Assembly (NCBI GenBank): GCA_016630905.1
Contig: WBMQ01000013.1
Span: 186,001 to 250,000 of the forward strand
From: Capillidium heterosporum
Lineage: Eukaryota; Entomophthoromycota; Entomophthoromycetes; Entomophthorales; Capillidiaceae
Reading direction: 5' to 3'
DNA: 64,000 bases
Of the stretch, positions 11,707 to 22,715 are shown piece by piece. Within the stretch, counting starts at the first letter, position 1. Each line of letters opens with the position of its first letter. The notes under the pieces are model-generated. The model saw only the letters and a list, made by a program, of their open reading frames with translations, did not search any database and was not told the DNA's origin. The position numbers and the translations under genes were made by a program.

Positions 11707-11974
11707 CAACAAAGATTAGATTAGAAATGCAATAAAAGTTTACAACCCTTCTATCTATATTTTTTTATTTCGTTTTAGTACACAAATTGCTTTTTAATAT
11801 AATAGAATCCTTTTATTCCCTTAAAATTAACGAGAAGGTTCTACTTGAAGACTACCTTTTAAACTAGATTCATCTAACTACAACTCAACTTCTATCTTTG
11901 TAATACTTTTATTACTCAAATATCAAATTAATCTACAAAACATTTTTATTGTAAGAATATAGGAATAAATATAA

Positions 11975-14035
11975 CTATCTAAAAAGCTTGTGCGTCATCC
12001 GCCATATGCCGAACAGCCGGTACTCCAACAATAGGACCGCTTTGTGCAGTATATTAAAATTGGAATAGTCTCCCACGTATTCGGCCAAAATTTTGAGGAC
12101 TCTACTATATTGTGTTGGGAGCTCCAGTTTCAAATCAGTCTTCAGTTCAAATATGGGATACCTATAATCCTCCGACCTTTCGTGCAACTCCAGCATGCCC
12201 ATGTAGCCAAAGTTGCCTTCGCTGATGACATTGGGTCGACTCGTATCTATTGGAAACTTTAGTTTAGGATTGGAGGGACGACTGTAGTCGGTAAAGGGGA
12301 TGGAGTTGACATCTTGAGCGACAAAGTCATGGAATACTGGAAGGATGCTGATTGTTGATTTGTGGTACCGTTTGATTTTACTCTTGTACATGAGGTCGAG
12401 CTCATGCTTAAGGTCAATGGGTTTTTCTGGGTCAATGGAAAAGTTCTGGTTGAGGACAAACTTAGGGTTTACTTTGCAGTAGTCGCAAGTCGGTCCCTAT
12501 TTTTGGGAAAGGTAAGTACTCGTCTCCACTAAAATTACGTACTCAAAGTTAGCGGGTAGAGTCGTATGGAGGACCTGCTTGTTCTGGAACTCCATGGCAT
12601 CCAGTAGATCTTCAACATCCTCCTGCATAGTTTCTTGGAATCGTTCCGGTAGCTCCCTAATTATATATTAAAATCCTAAGCATTTAAAATCGGATAGTAC
12701 CTCTTTCTTCCGTCGAGTCCGTAGATAAACTTCAAGGCTATAACGATGAGGGCAGGAAGTTGGTAGTTGATATTGGAAGCTAAAGTGCTGCTGGGCTCAG
12801 TCAGGTTCAAACAATCGACCCCACATCGGGTGGCCAGATCTAGGATTAGTTGGTAGAACTCAGCTACAATCAATGTTAAATGCGGACCCAGGTTAAGCAA
12901 AAGTAATTACCTGGTAACTGATAGTGTACGGCGAACCTCAGAACCATTGGCTTAAGGGGTTGTCTGTCAAACAATTCTATAGGACCCAACCTCGTGCTCC
13001 CCAACTTAAGACATAAGGACATCAAACTATTGGGGTTGGGGACCTAATGCAAATCGAATTAGTTCAACGATTCCGCCTTGCAACAAATTTTGTAATTACA
13101 CTAGCTGTGAAGAGTTTAACCCAGTAGCCTAACCCCAAGATCAGCTCGTCAGTCAATACCCTACTGGCGAACATGTAGGGAATTCCATCCTTCAAGCAAG
13201 CTAGTCGAACGATATCCACCAATAAAATTGGAAACTTCAAATAGCAGCAACTCAGGTAAATGATAGCTAACGTATGCCTCAGTTCCAGCTTAGGGAGACC
13301 AAGTCTCTTAATCTTGGTACTATCATCCTCATCTTCCTCTTTAGCTTCCATATTGTCTTCATTATCGCTATCGGTAGAAAGTCCGTCATTCCAGTTGGCC
13401 GAATAAGGGGTTGCCTTCCTGAGTATGTTGTCAATAGTCAAGGTGTCGGTATCTTCCATCTCCTCCTTATTTTTGGAGCTATCCTCTGTATTGATAGCAC
13501 CTTCCTCCTTCTTCAATTTGATCATGTCGATCTTTAATGTCTTTTCGGTCTTCAAAAATTGGGTCCATAGCTTCCTGACGACATCCTTTAAAAATGAAAA
13601 CACGAAACTTAAATAACCATCAAGTAGATAAAAAGCTACCTCAAGCTGCTTGGGGAAATTGTACTTTTTAATAAGCACCTGCACCTGCATCCTCAACAAA
13701 TGCTGGAAACTTAGGACGTAAAACTTTTTGAGTCGTTCCCCTTCCAACGCTACTCCATTGTTAATAAAAACTGGCTTTTAAAAATAGCTCTATTTACCAT
13801 GTTTGGGGCGCTTCCTAACCCTACGCTCCTTTTTGTCGAACTTCTTACCTCTTACACCAATAAACCCATCTTCAAAGACATCCAGAACTTCTCTGGCAAA
13901 ACCTTGTAGTAAGTGACCCTCCTCACATATAAAGTAACCAAACTTATTCTTGCGATACCTAATACTACCACAGGTCGGGCATGGTGGTCGTTTTCTTCGT
14001 TTGTTGTGATGAATTTCGTGTTCGTTGTCACTCAT
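11975..14035 (-). CDS. RRN7: RNA polymerase I core factor subunit Rrn7/TAF1B
   Basis: Seven exons restored by frame: 13798-14035, 13640-13749 (or 13752), 13100-13585, 12911-13043, 12701-12863, 12539-12656 and 11975-12496. The introns are 42-56 nt and the product is 589 residues. The N-terminus has a zinc ribbon with C19, C22, C37 and H41 (CPTC, then GYFICEEGH). This is the Rrn7/TAF1B type, in which His replaces the last Cys, followed by a basic linker. The middle (LPKLELRHTLAIIYLSCCYL, then FASRVLTDELILG) fits the cyclin-like repeats, and an acidic linker precedes it. Family role: TFIIB-like core factor for rDNA transcription. A 42-nt intron at 12497-12538 removes an apparent stop. Without it the gene looks broken. 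Confidence 0.82.
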
Positions 14036-14039
14036 ATTT

Positions 14040-15100
14040 GGATTGGAACTGGTTTTAAGATTTTAAAGTTGAAAAGATTTGGACTTTGGATTGTTCTCTA
14101 AGCCCTGATTTACAACTTTATTTTTCAAATAGTATGCAGGATGCATTTTCTAATTTGCTGGTTGTCAAGAATCTGCAATTGTTTACCCTGCTTTTCGATT
14201 ATGTTCTGGTTGGATGTACTGCAGATACACAAAATATATACTAATGGCACAAATATTTTAACATAGAATACTAAACTATGCCAACATTTTGAATAAAGAA
14301 GCTTCATGCCGAAAAATTCAGGCTCATTATCGCATCCTTATATAATTACAAAGCTAGCTGCTTTATACTCCTGAAGCAATATATATTAGCTAAAATATGA
14401 ATTGTTTTCCACATGTCAAATTGGTAAGGCTTATCCACATTATCTAAGCAAAGCATTATAGATATTCTCAAATTGCTTACAAATAGCATAAACAATCCAA
14501 AAGCCTAAATTTAAAACCTATACTTTGAGGATATCGCTACAATTGCCCTTCCAACCGACTATTCTACCATAGCCTTGTCTCCTTTCTAACTAAAGCTCTT
14601 GAAGCCATACATCCAGCATACACCCTCAAATATACCCGGTCAAACTCTACCAAAACCTCCCGACTTTCAAAACTTCTAAATTGCTTTTTTACAAATTATG
14701 GAGTAGCCACATTCGATTCCTAAAACTCAGCCAAAGCCCTCCTTTATCATTGGTTGACTGTTACAGTTAAGTTCTCGTGGCAAATGGAAGCCCAAATCCC
14801 AATCAAATTTGGATTTAATGGCTCAAGGTTAAACCCCACAAAACTAGTTGAGATTCAAACCGAAATACTTTTGTCCATCAAAATTTTAGACTTTTAGAAG
14901 CTGCTGCAGACCTCCACCCCAACCAACTGAGCAATACACCAGCATAGCGACTACCTAGTTTGGTCCCAAATTACAACTTTATTTTAGTCTAGTTCAGCAG
15001 TTTATTACTTTAAACCCTCCAACCTAATTTTAAGGAGCTACCAACACCCGTACCAACTTCCTCAGCCTTTCCATCAGCACAGTTTACTTTGAAGGGCTTT
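14040..15100. other. Intergenic region upstream of the lipase-like gene
   Basis: No gene recognised. The part from about 14.6 to 15.05 kb is richer in C on the plus strand than its surroundings, like a promoter or 5' leader of the gene at 15112. One minus ORF (14125-14307) has no supporting feature. Confidence 0.4.
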
Positions 15101-15111
15101 TCAATACGAGC

Positions 15112-16353
15112 ATGCCACAAAGTTTTTATTTAAGCGACTTCTACCAAACCTTCTGCCACGGCTGGTGTACCTTCTTCAACTGCTGCCAAGTTTCCGATCC
15201 CAGCTTTGGTAGGAAGAATTTACCCTACCACCCCTACGAGTTGAAACTTCGCGAATCCAAGAACTACATCTGGCATGAGACTTTCATCGAAGTTAAACCT
15301 CTCAACAACTACCTCAGAACTAAGAATGTAATTTCCAAGGACAGGGGAGTGGCAAGCCCAGAATCTGTTGAGCCACCCTCACCTATAACCTCCAAGAAAC
15401 AGGCCCAGTTTGACGACGAATTGAAGTTGAACCGACAGGGTAGCAGGGTATCTTCATTGTGCCACAGCAATAGCAAAGTGAATGACAAGATATTCTACCA
15501 GTCGTGGGTCCTTGATCAGTTCGCCGACCAACCAATAGCTGACTTGATATTGGTGCACGGTATAGCAGCCTACGGTGGCTACTTGGCTAAACTCATCCCC
15601 CATTTTACGAAAGCGGGATTCAGATGCCACTTGATAGACCTACCCAACCACGGTAGAAGTGATGGTATTCATGTAGATTTGACCAACTTCGACTCCTTAG
15701 TAGCCGCACTACACGCCACCGTCCTCAAAGTAAAACGCCAGACCAAACAGCACAAAAAAGACACCCCCCTCTTCCTATTAGGGTACTCTTTAGGCGGGTT
15801 GGTGGCCATCAAGTATTGCCTCAAATTTCCACTCATGGTGTCGGGACTAAGCTTAGTTTCGCCTTGCCTTAGGCTGAACCCTACCATGCTACGCAGCCCA
15901 ACCGTTATCAACATGGCCCGATTCATTGCCTTCTTTCTACCGCGGCTGCCACTACCCAGCAGCAACAATTCCAACCACGATAGTGACGATACCAAACCCA
16001 CTAAAGATTCGACAAAGGATAGCGACATGTTCCACAATGACCCGCTAACTTTCAAGCGCAGCGCGCGCATAGGTACCTTGGTGACGATATTGGACGTCAC
16101 CAACAAGATCCAGTCCGAACTGGACCAGCTGCAGACACCTTTCTTTGTCCAGCAGGGTGCTGAGGACCCCGTGTTGGATCCCAAGGGGGCTCACATGTTG
16201 TATGAGAAGTCAGGGTCCATCGACAAGCTAGTCCGGGTTTACAACGGGTTGGAGCATGACATGTTTGGTAGCCTAGTTGTCATCAACGAGTCGGTAGATT
16301 GGTTGGTCAGTCAGACCAAACGTCTCAAGCCGATGGTCGACCTCACGAGTTAG
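15112..16353 (+). CDS. Alpha/beta hydrolase, monoglyceride-lipase-like (Yju3 type)
   Basis: A single ORF of 413 residues. Residues 1-120 are an extension rich in polar residues with a short cysteine-rich start. From about 127 the serine-hydrolase fold begins: LILVHGIAAYGG (oxyanion strand, 146-156), DLPNHGRSDG, then the nucleophile elbow GYSLGG with Ser226. Asp352 (GAEDPVLD) and His382 (GLEHDMF) complete the triad. The lid region after PCLRLNP carries an insertion of serine/asparagine/aspartate-rich residues (about 283-305), which is longer than usual. The family hydrolyses monoacylglycerol to glycerol and fatty acid on lipid droplets or membranes. The exact substrate is inferred. Confidence 0.85.
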   Translation: MPQSFYLSDFYQTFCHGWCTFFNCCQVSDPSFGRKNLPYHPYELKLRESKNYIWHETFIEVKPLNNYLRTKNVISKDRGVASPESVEPPSPITSKKQAQFDDELKLNRQGSRVSSLCHSNSKVNDKIFYQSWVLDQFADQPIADLILVHGIAAYGGYLAKLIPHFTKAGFRCHLIDLPNHGRSDGIHVDLTNFDSLVAALHATVLKVKRQTKQHKKDTPLFLLGYSLGGLVAIKYCLKFPLMVSGLSLVSPCLRLNPTMLRSPTVINMARFIAFFLPRLPLPSSNNSNHDSDDTKPTKDSTKDSDMFHNDPLTFKRSARIGTLVTILDVTNKIQSELDQLQTPFFVQQGAEDPVLDPKGAHMLYEKSGSIDKLVRVYNGLEHDMFGSLVVINESVDWLVSQTKRLKPMVDLTS

Positions 16354-16466
16354 TAGTACTACCAGTGACACTTTGTCACCACCACTAATAATTGCCTCTC
16401 TGCAAGAGGCAGAACCTTGTACATTTTTAATAATAAAACCTATTTTAATTGTTGTATATCCAAAAC

Positions 16467-18104
16467 CTATTTCATTTTATTTTGGTCTTTAGTTCCATCT
16501 TCCTCCATCTCTTTTTCCCTTTCGTCATCTTCATTGCGTCTCCGCAACAAACTTCGCATCTCCCGTTCCACGTCCTTGACGAAAATAGTATCAGGAGGGT
16601 ACCTTGATGCAAAGCATTTAACTACTGAAACAAAATGTAGAAAATTTACTTTTGATCCCCGTTGTGCCATTCGTAGGAACTGGCTACTACCAGATATCGG
16701 CCATCCCCACTGTATTCCACTTCAGCCACAGAGGTAGGGTAGTTACTTTGACTAATTGATGTCGGTTGAACTTTCCTTCGTCGTTCCAAATCAAAGTGGT
16801 ATAAAGAACCATCTCCACCACCACTTAGAACTATGGTACTCCTAAATTATTAAAAGTTAAACATGCAAAATGTGATAGTTTACCCAGGATAAGTAGCTAT
16901 AGAATTGACCGGGTAGCCTCTATCTAATCGATCGCCATTTTCTGCAAAGCAGTGCACCCGAAGTTTGAAAAGTTGTTGGTAGTTGAAAGTATTCTCATCC
17001 CTAGGTAAAATCCCCAACTCCCCCTTGGTAGTTCCAACTAATAAACTTGAACCATTGTGACTGACTTTGATCTTGCGGATGGGGTTTTTGAACGGATTGT
17101 TCAGCCTTTCTAGAGGCATGTCCAACTTCCTTAGATCCAAGTTAATTATCGTACTGTTGTTTAGAGAGATGAAGAGTTGGTGGTCGTCATGCTTGGTTAG
17201 AGAGTGGGCCCTACCATTTAGATCGAGCTTGGTAGCTTTGGATGTGGGGGAATTGGGGTCGAATAAGTTTAAGGTTTGGTCCCAACTGGCACTTATAAGC
17301 AGAGCTATATTCAATCAAATTTAGCTAATAATCCTTCTATGTACTAGGTTAAAGTCTTACAATGTTCTAAGCTAAAGGCCAAGCATTTTACCGGTGCTTC
17401 ATGGCATCCAAAAGTTGTCGTCAACCCAGTTGAAAAATCCTGCCTATATAAAAAATGCCACAGGCGATAAAAGTTACTTTACACTACATAAAAATAAAAA
17501 TTACTTGAGTATTGAGTTATCTAAACTTCCCACGAAACCAACGCTTGGGTCTTTATAAAAACATCCTGTCAACAAGCCAGCCCGTGTCTCCTTACGGTAC
17601 AACAGATTCTTAGTACCTACATCGTACAGATACATATGCTACTTTTATAAATTTCAAAATTTTAACCTTTAACTTGGACAATAAAAACCTTACTTTATCC
17701 CAAGACGTAACTAGTAAATGTTGGTGGTTCAATTGGTGGAAAGTTAAACTAGTTACCCCATCGGTCGGGCTGTCGCTAAGTTTGGTACCTAGATGCCGTT
17801 GTTTCTGTCGATAGTTGGATAATTCACTGTCACGATCCCTATCTCTATCTCTATCTCTATCACGATCTTTACCATGCTCTCTTTCCTTGTCCTTTTCCCG
17901 TTCCCTATCCGTATCCTTGGAGCTATTATTGGTGGTAGAGTAGTGATCTCGTTTCTGACTTGAAGGATAAGATTGTCTTGAACTGGTACTGGAAGGGTTA
18001 CTGGTCGATTTGTACATTCTATTTGTTTTGCTGGCTAACCTTCGTTGAGATTGAAACTGAAGTTCCGAAAAATTGAATATAAGCAAATTTATTGTGGAAG
18101 CCAA
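16467..18104 (-). CDS. BUB3: Spindle checkpoint WD-repeat protein Bub3, with RD-repeat N-terminal extension
   Basis: Six exons: 17694-18104, 17505-17638, 17361-17443, 16884-17304, 16650-16841 and 16467-16602. The introns are 42-61 nt and the product is 458 residues. If the inner ATG at 18017 is used it is 429. The WD propeller reads TDGVTSLTF, LLVTSWD, LYDVGTKNLL, GLLTGCFY, CHEAPVKCLAFS, ISASWDQTLNLFDP, then YPVNSIA, LSGGGDGSLYHFD, YPTSVAEVEY and VVASSYEW. These are the Bub3 blocks in order, which separates it from Rae1 less certainly. The extension of about 85-115 residues has an R-E/R-D run ending in consecutive RD pairs. The C-terminal tail after the last blade is charged (RRRNEDDERE). Known role: kinetochore docking of Bub1/BubR1. 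Confidence 0.85.
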
Positions 18105-18317
18105 GTAAATTTTGAACTGTTGAGAATTTGAAAGTTGAATTTGGAAAATGAAACTTCAAATTAATTTTGCAGCTTTGGAGTTTGAACCCTAAACTTCAGA
18201 TGCAATCCAACTGATAAAAGTGATGTCAACAACCAGCGCTATCACACAATCCTTTCCCAGTTCATCAAAACTGACAAGCAAATTCTTTGCCACTTACCCA
18301 ACTAACTACAAAACTCA

Positions 18318-18908
18318 ATGTCTGATTCAACTAGTAACTCCGCTATCAACTCTAACCAACTTACCAACCAAACTTAGATGTACAAATCAAGAAAGTCAAA
18401 GTAAGCATCGAGTACTGTACCAAATGCAAATGGATGATGCGAGCAGGTAAAACTGCCTTCAATTTTTCCTTTTAAACCTTAAACCACAGACTAACTTTTA
18501 ATAATAAGCTTGGATGGCCCAAGAACTTCTAACTACATTAGGAGACCACATAAGTGCCCTAACACTTATACCCGGAGAACCAGCTAGTTTCCTCATTAAG
18601 GTCGACGAAGGTACTCTTCTTTATCTCATATTAATTAAACCATCTATCAGTTGTCGTTTTTGATAGAAAAATTGAAAAAAGGTTCCCCGAGATGAAGGAA
18701 GCGGTAATTTTTACTCTCCAGCTTCAACTTTAAGCCTAACAAATTGCAAACTAAATTTGATTTTTAGAAACAGTTGGTCCGGAACATCGTAGCACCCCAG
18801 TTGAATTTAGGGCATAGTGATACGCCAGTTCAATCCAAAATCCATACTACGAGTCAAGGGACTGAGGTGGAGCAAGATATACCGGTTGCTTCCTGCCCTG
18901 ACTGTTGA
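18318..18908 (+). CDS. Rdx-family (SelW/SelT/SelH-like) thioredoxin-fold protein
   Basis: Five exons: 18318-18333, 18378-18446, 18509-18610, 18651-18703 and 18768-18908, giving 126 residues with introns of 40-64 nt. The first exon is only 16 nt. The protein reads VSIEYCTKCKWMMRAAWMAQELL, then IKVDEGVVVFDRKIEKRFPE, KQLVRNIVAP and LGHSD. These are the hallmark blocks of Rdx proteins. The redox motif is C19-x-x-C22, with Cys where animal SelW has selenocysteine, as expected in fungi. After LGHSD a tail of about 25 residues ends in ASCPDC, giving an extra C-x-x-C at the very C-terminus, which is unusual. It is divergent from BUB3 and convergent with IES6. Confidence 0.85.
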
Positions 18909-19192
18909 TGCGTTTATTTTATAGGTTTATATAAACCATTTACTTTCACTTATTAATTTGTATTTGCAACCCATAATTATTTTTTCAAACCCATAATAAA
19001 CACATTTAATAAATCATACAGTAACATTCTACAAAATATCTTTAGGATATATATATAAACCAGAAAATCCGTACATTTATTGCTAAAAGTTAAAGCTCGG
19101 TTCCTTACACGACCACAACTGACATACACTTTTTTAATCAAAGTCTGCTATCAACTTACCACTAGCAAAGAGCACTTAACCATTACTACTCC

Positions 19193-20018
19193 TTAACGTA
19201 GTATGGTAGCAGCATTACGCACCTTGAGGTACTCCTGGGGGACTTCCACCGGTAGACTCTTGATAACCTGATAGATCTCGCTGTTGCAGTAATGTAGTCT
19301 CGTCTTAGGGTCAGTATAGTTGGCCTACAGTTTATTCAAATTACTACATATTCCTACCCAAACAACTCTAATAACTTAATTACCTCTAGTCCGGTAATAT
19401 CACAGTATTTCAATTCGGGTAAAGTGGAAGGTCCAGCTTCGATTTCCCAATCTAATTTAAAAAATTAAGGATACAAATGAGAAAAGAGAGGTCGAAAATG
19501 AAATGCTAAAAACTCCAACAAAAAACTTACGTTGCGCTTGCGTCTTATTCTCATTTAAACTTGCAGTGGAGTCCAAATTGTAGGCATTTTTTTCTGAGCT
19601 GATAATCTGCTTCAGTGCTTTGTATTTCTTGATCATCTTGTAGTTGTAGTTCTTAAACGGCCTATCATGGTCCAGCAAGTTTTCGACAACTTCAAGATTT
19701 GTTTCTTTTATAGATTCATCAGCACTTGAACCCGAACCTGAACCTGAGTTTGAACTCTACACTTATTAATTTCAATACTAAATAGAAAAAATACTTGGCT
19801 GGAGGATGGAGTTGGCGGTGGGCTGGGCGATTTGGGTTTAACAACAGGTTTCTTTACTTGTTTCTTCTTGACCCTATTGGAATATTAGCTGCCGGTATAA
19901 AGTTTAAGTTGTTACATTTGTTGAGCTGGAAATTGGAGAGATGGTTCAAGTTGGAAATTTCAAGTCCTTTCAATAAATCCGTTTCGTCATTTTGAAAATT
20001 CAAGTTTCTAGGACTCAT
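19193..20018 (-). CDS. IES6: INO80 complex subunit Ies6 (YL1 C-terminal domain)
   Basis: Spliced minus-strand gene. The 3' exons give ANYTDPKTRLHYCNSEIYQV and IKSLPVEVPQEYLKVRNAA, the YL1_C domain, preceded by LKYCDITGLE. Further upstream is KNYNYKMIKKYKALKQIIS, the short basic motif typical of Ies6/INO80C. A Pro/Ser linker and a (GS)n stretch lie towards the N-terminus. Introns fit at 19757-19794 (38 nt) and at two downstream junctions. The 5' end is uncertain. An ATG at 20018 (MSPRNLNFQ) is open but needs an intron before KKKQVKKPVV that I could not place cleanly. Role from the family: a small chromatin-remodelling subunit that acts with Arp5. Swc2/YL1 would be far longer, so Ies6 is preferred. 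Confidence 0.75.
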
Positions 20019-20724
20019 TCTAATGATGAAATGGAAACCAACTTGACAAAAAGTTTATTTGATGGCAGGTATATCTGCTTGAAATACTAAACCCATACTA
20101 GAACCGTCGACAAGATACTAACCGACTTTTATATTAGGTCGAGTAGGGTAATTTATATACTAGCAAGAACTATAAGCAGTTAAAAGCCATCTACTCTATA
20201 AACTGTGAGAGCTGTATCCCAAGCCTATTACTTGGTTTCCAGTCCTTCAGGAGTGGGCAAAAGAGATTGTGCACCATTACCTCTCATAATTTATTGAAAG
20301 CTAAAGATTCTACATCTCACATAGCTGAACGTCTATATTTCACGATCCATCTTTAATTGGTATAGGAGAATGGTGTTGCATCGCTTACAAAACATTATTG
20401 AAGACACAAGCTTCTAATAATATTTATATGGTTTTATTAAATTATCTTGGAAAAGTTTGAAATTGAAAAAGTTTAATTGAATAATAGGTTCAATTATCCA
20501 AGGTATACTAGTATAGTTTTTTAAAGTTCAAGTATAATATCAGCTGGTGGAGACCTTTGCTTGTCAATCCAATTTTCGATCCCTTTCACCTCGTTAGTAA
20601 ATATGTATTTTCAATTAGTTATAAATTTATAAAGTATACTTTGAAAATTAGATATTTAATATGAAAATTGAATGAGTCGACCTCGTAATTAAAATATAGA
20701 GCTCCTATAAAGCTCTCCAATTAC

Positions 20725-21102
20725 CTATTTCTTGGAAAAGGCAATACCCCACTGGGTGCAATGGCATAAAGAAAAGTTATCACAACCCCAACTAGGTCCA
20801 TGCTGCTTCATACAAGCATTATAATCGTAACGAGGACAGCTTTTCTTGGCTTGAATAAACTTACCTGAACCACACTGACAGGAGCTACACCCATCACCGC
20901 AGATTCCATTTGCACCAAAGTAAAGTTTCTGACACTTGTCTTTGGTGTAACCGCCACAAATATTGCGGGTAAGCGCAACAACTTTGCCATTGAATTTTAT
21001 GCAATCATTGCAGTCACCGAGCTCGGGAGGACACTTGACACTAGGTTTCTGAGCGATGACTAAGGTGATTAGGAGATTCAAGGCTATGATGAATTTTCTC
21101 AT
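20725..21102 (-). CDS. Small secreted 14-cysteine protein, copy B
   Basis: A single exon, 125 residues, with signal peptide MRKFIIALNLLITLVIA. All 14 cysteines keep the same spacing as the copy at 2672, except that the gap before the final C-x-C is five residues rather than four. The core includes LGDCNDC, VVALTRNICGGY and GICGDGCSSCQCG, with HGPSWGC near the end. A TATATAAAT box lies 60-68 bp upstream. Many lysines make the mature protein basic (VAL-type core, KKSC, SKK end), unlike copy C at 22286. Function unknown. Secretion and a disulfide-locked fold are inferred from the sequence alone. Confidence 0.85.
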   Translation of the reverse strand: MRKFIIALNLLITLVIAQKPSVKCPPELGDCNDCIKFNGKVVALTRNICGGYTKDKCQKLYFGANGICGDGCSSCQCGSGKFIQAKKSCPRYDYNACMKQHGPSWGCDNFSLCHCTQWGIAFSKK

Positions 21103-21161
21103 ATCTGATCTTTAATACTATTTGGTGTTACTTGATGCTGTTGTAGTTTCTATTCAGCATC

Positions 21162-21170
21162 ATTTATATA
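21162..21170 (-). promoter_or_regulatory. TATA box of secreted protein copy B
   Basis: TATATAAAT on the minus strand, 60-68 bp before the ATG at 21102. Confidence 0.45.
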
Positions 21171-22285
21171 CCTTGCTCTGTCGCCTCTATTCAAAATTTT
21201 AATTTAAGCACCTAACACGCTACCCAATTGCTTTATATCAGTATTTTGCCAACATAGGCTTGATACCAATTTCAAAAGAGCTTGACCGGCAATATATCTT
21301 GGAGATTCCACCTAAACCTTGTCAAACCAGCCAGCATTCCGATACTTGATATAAACTTCCACCCATCTGTCAGCTTATATGCGATAGAATGACTGTAAAC
21401 TTGTAGTCTACAAAACAAGTCGAATCATAATCAATCTTGCTAAATTCGTAAGTTGCCAAATAGTTCGGTGTGAGGCTGAACTTTGCCCCTTGGCAAAGGA
21501 GTGGACTTGGCAAAACATTGCTTCAAATTAAAATATGGCTGAGTGGTTGGCATAATAGCCAAATAAATACAAGGTTAGTTGTGTATCAAATTGTCTAAAT
21601 GCTGAATCAGGCAACTGATGAATTTCAACTTTACCTAGTTCGGCTGAGGATAATTGAGATGGAAGGAGAATTTAAAATGGTGATAAAGTATCAGGTGCTT
21701 GTAATCGAAATATATACTTATGGCGTACATGAATTTTGTTTTCAAAGTACTTTTATACCTGATTTGTACTAAGTGTTGGCTTCTAAGAGAAATATCTCAA
21801 GTAGTAATGTTAGAAATTCATTAGGAAATTTACATATATAGTAAATATTAGCTCTACTGTTCAAATTTAGAAAATTAATTAGTTTTGGTTTGGAAATTTT
21901 ATTTATTTCTTTGTGCTAATTTGTAGGAAGCTATTTTGAGGCAAATAGTTTACATTTTATAAATGAAATAGATACATATGAGCTATTTATATTGTCAATA
22001 TAAACAGTAATCTATAAATATATATGGCTATTAATACCTTAAGACTAGCGATAATTCTAGATTAAAAGCAATGAACATACTAGCTGTAAACATCGACAGA
22101 CTTCTAGTTTTCGTATCAAATTATTCGCCTATTGTATATTTGCATACAAGGACACTAAAACTTTAATTTATATCAAAAATTATAAAGGTAGACTGACAAC
22201 GTAACTTACAAAATCAGTAATTAAAATGAGAAACTTTATTTACACAACTTTAATCCTAGGCAAATTAAAAATAATCATTTTAAAT

Positions 22286-22669
22286 CTATCTATACCCCCC
22301 AATTGAGAACCCCAATCCCTCCTCCAAACAATAACACGTAGAACCTCGACATTTCCAGCTCACTCCATGGCTAGCAAGGCACGATTCGTAGTCATATGGA
22401 AGGCAAGCCATCAATGTACTCATAATTCCATGTTGATTACAGTGACAGGAATTACACCCGTCACCACAGAGTCCACTATTTCCATTGAAGATACGTCTAC
22501 ATTTCTCTATGGTGAATTCATCGCATACGTCTCGACTCAATGCCACTACAATCCCTTCAAATGAAGTGCAATCGTTACAGGATCCAAAACTTTCAGGGCA
22601 TGGGAACGTTGAAGGTGTTACTGAACAAGCCATAGAGGCTAAGATGATGAAAAGTAAAATTGGTTTCAT
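22286..22669 (-). CDS. Small secreted 14-cysteine protein, copy C
   Basis: A single exon, 127 residues, with signal peptide MKPILLFIILASMACS. The 14-cysteine framework is identical in spacing to copy A. The blocks FGSCNDC, VVALSRDVC, FNGNSGLCGDGCNSCHC, HGVSWKC and YCLEEGLGF are shared. The substitutions are mostly acidic (DEFTIEKC, CLEEG), so its surface charge differs from copy B. The nine-residue segment around NGNSGLCGDGC is identical to copy A, suggesting close common ancestry or conversion between them although 19 kb apart. Confidence 0.85.
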   Translation of the reverse strand: MKPILLFIILASMACSVTPSTFPCPESFGSCNDCTSFEGIVVALSRDVCDEFTIEKCRRIFNGNSGLCGDGCNSCHCNQHGIMSTLMACLPYDYESCLASHGVSWKCRGSTCYCLEEGLGFSIGGYR

Positions 22670-22706
22670 TTTGTCTAAAAAGTAGATTGCAAAGCACTTG
22701 AACTGT

Positions 22707-22715
22707 CTATTTATA
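22707..22715 (-). promoter_or_regulatory. TATA box of secreted protein copy C
   Basis: TATAAATAG on the minus strand, 38-46 bp before the ATG at 22669, comparable to the spacing for copy A. Confidence 0.45.

Noticed and set aside
12497-12538. Apparent stop codon inside RRN7, suggesting a pseudogene
   Set aside because: A 42-nt GT-AG intron in frame removes it and joins two conserved parts.
18220-18450. ORF of 76 codons at the start of the SelW-like gene
   Set aside because: It is a different frame from the conserved CTKCKWMMRA; the spliced model from 18318 explains the locus.
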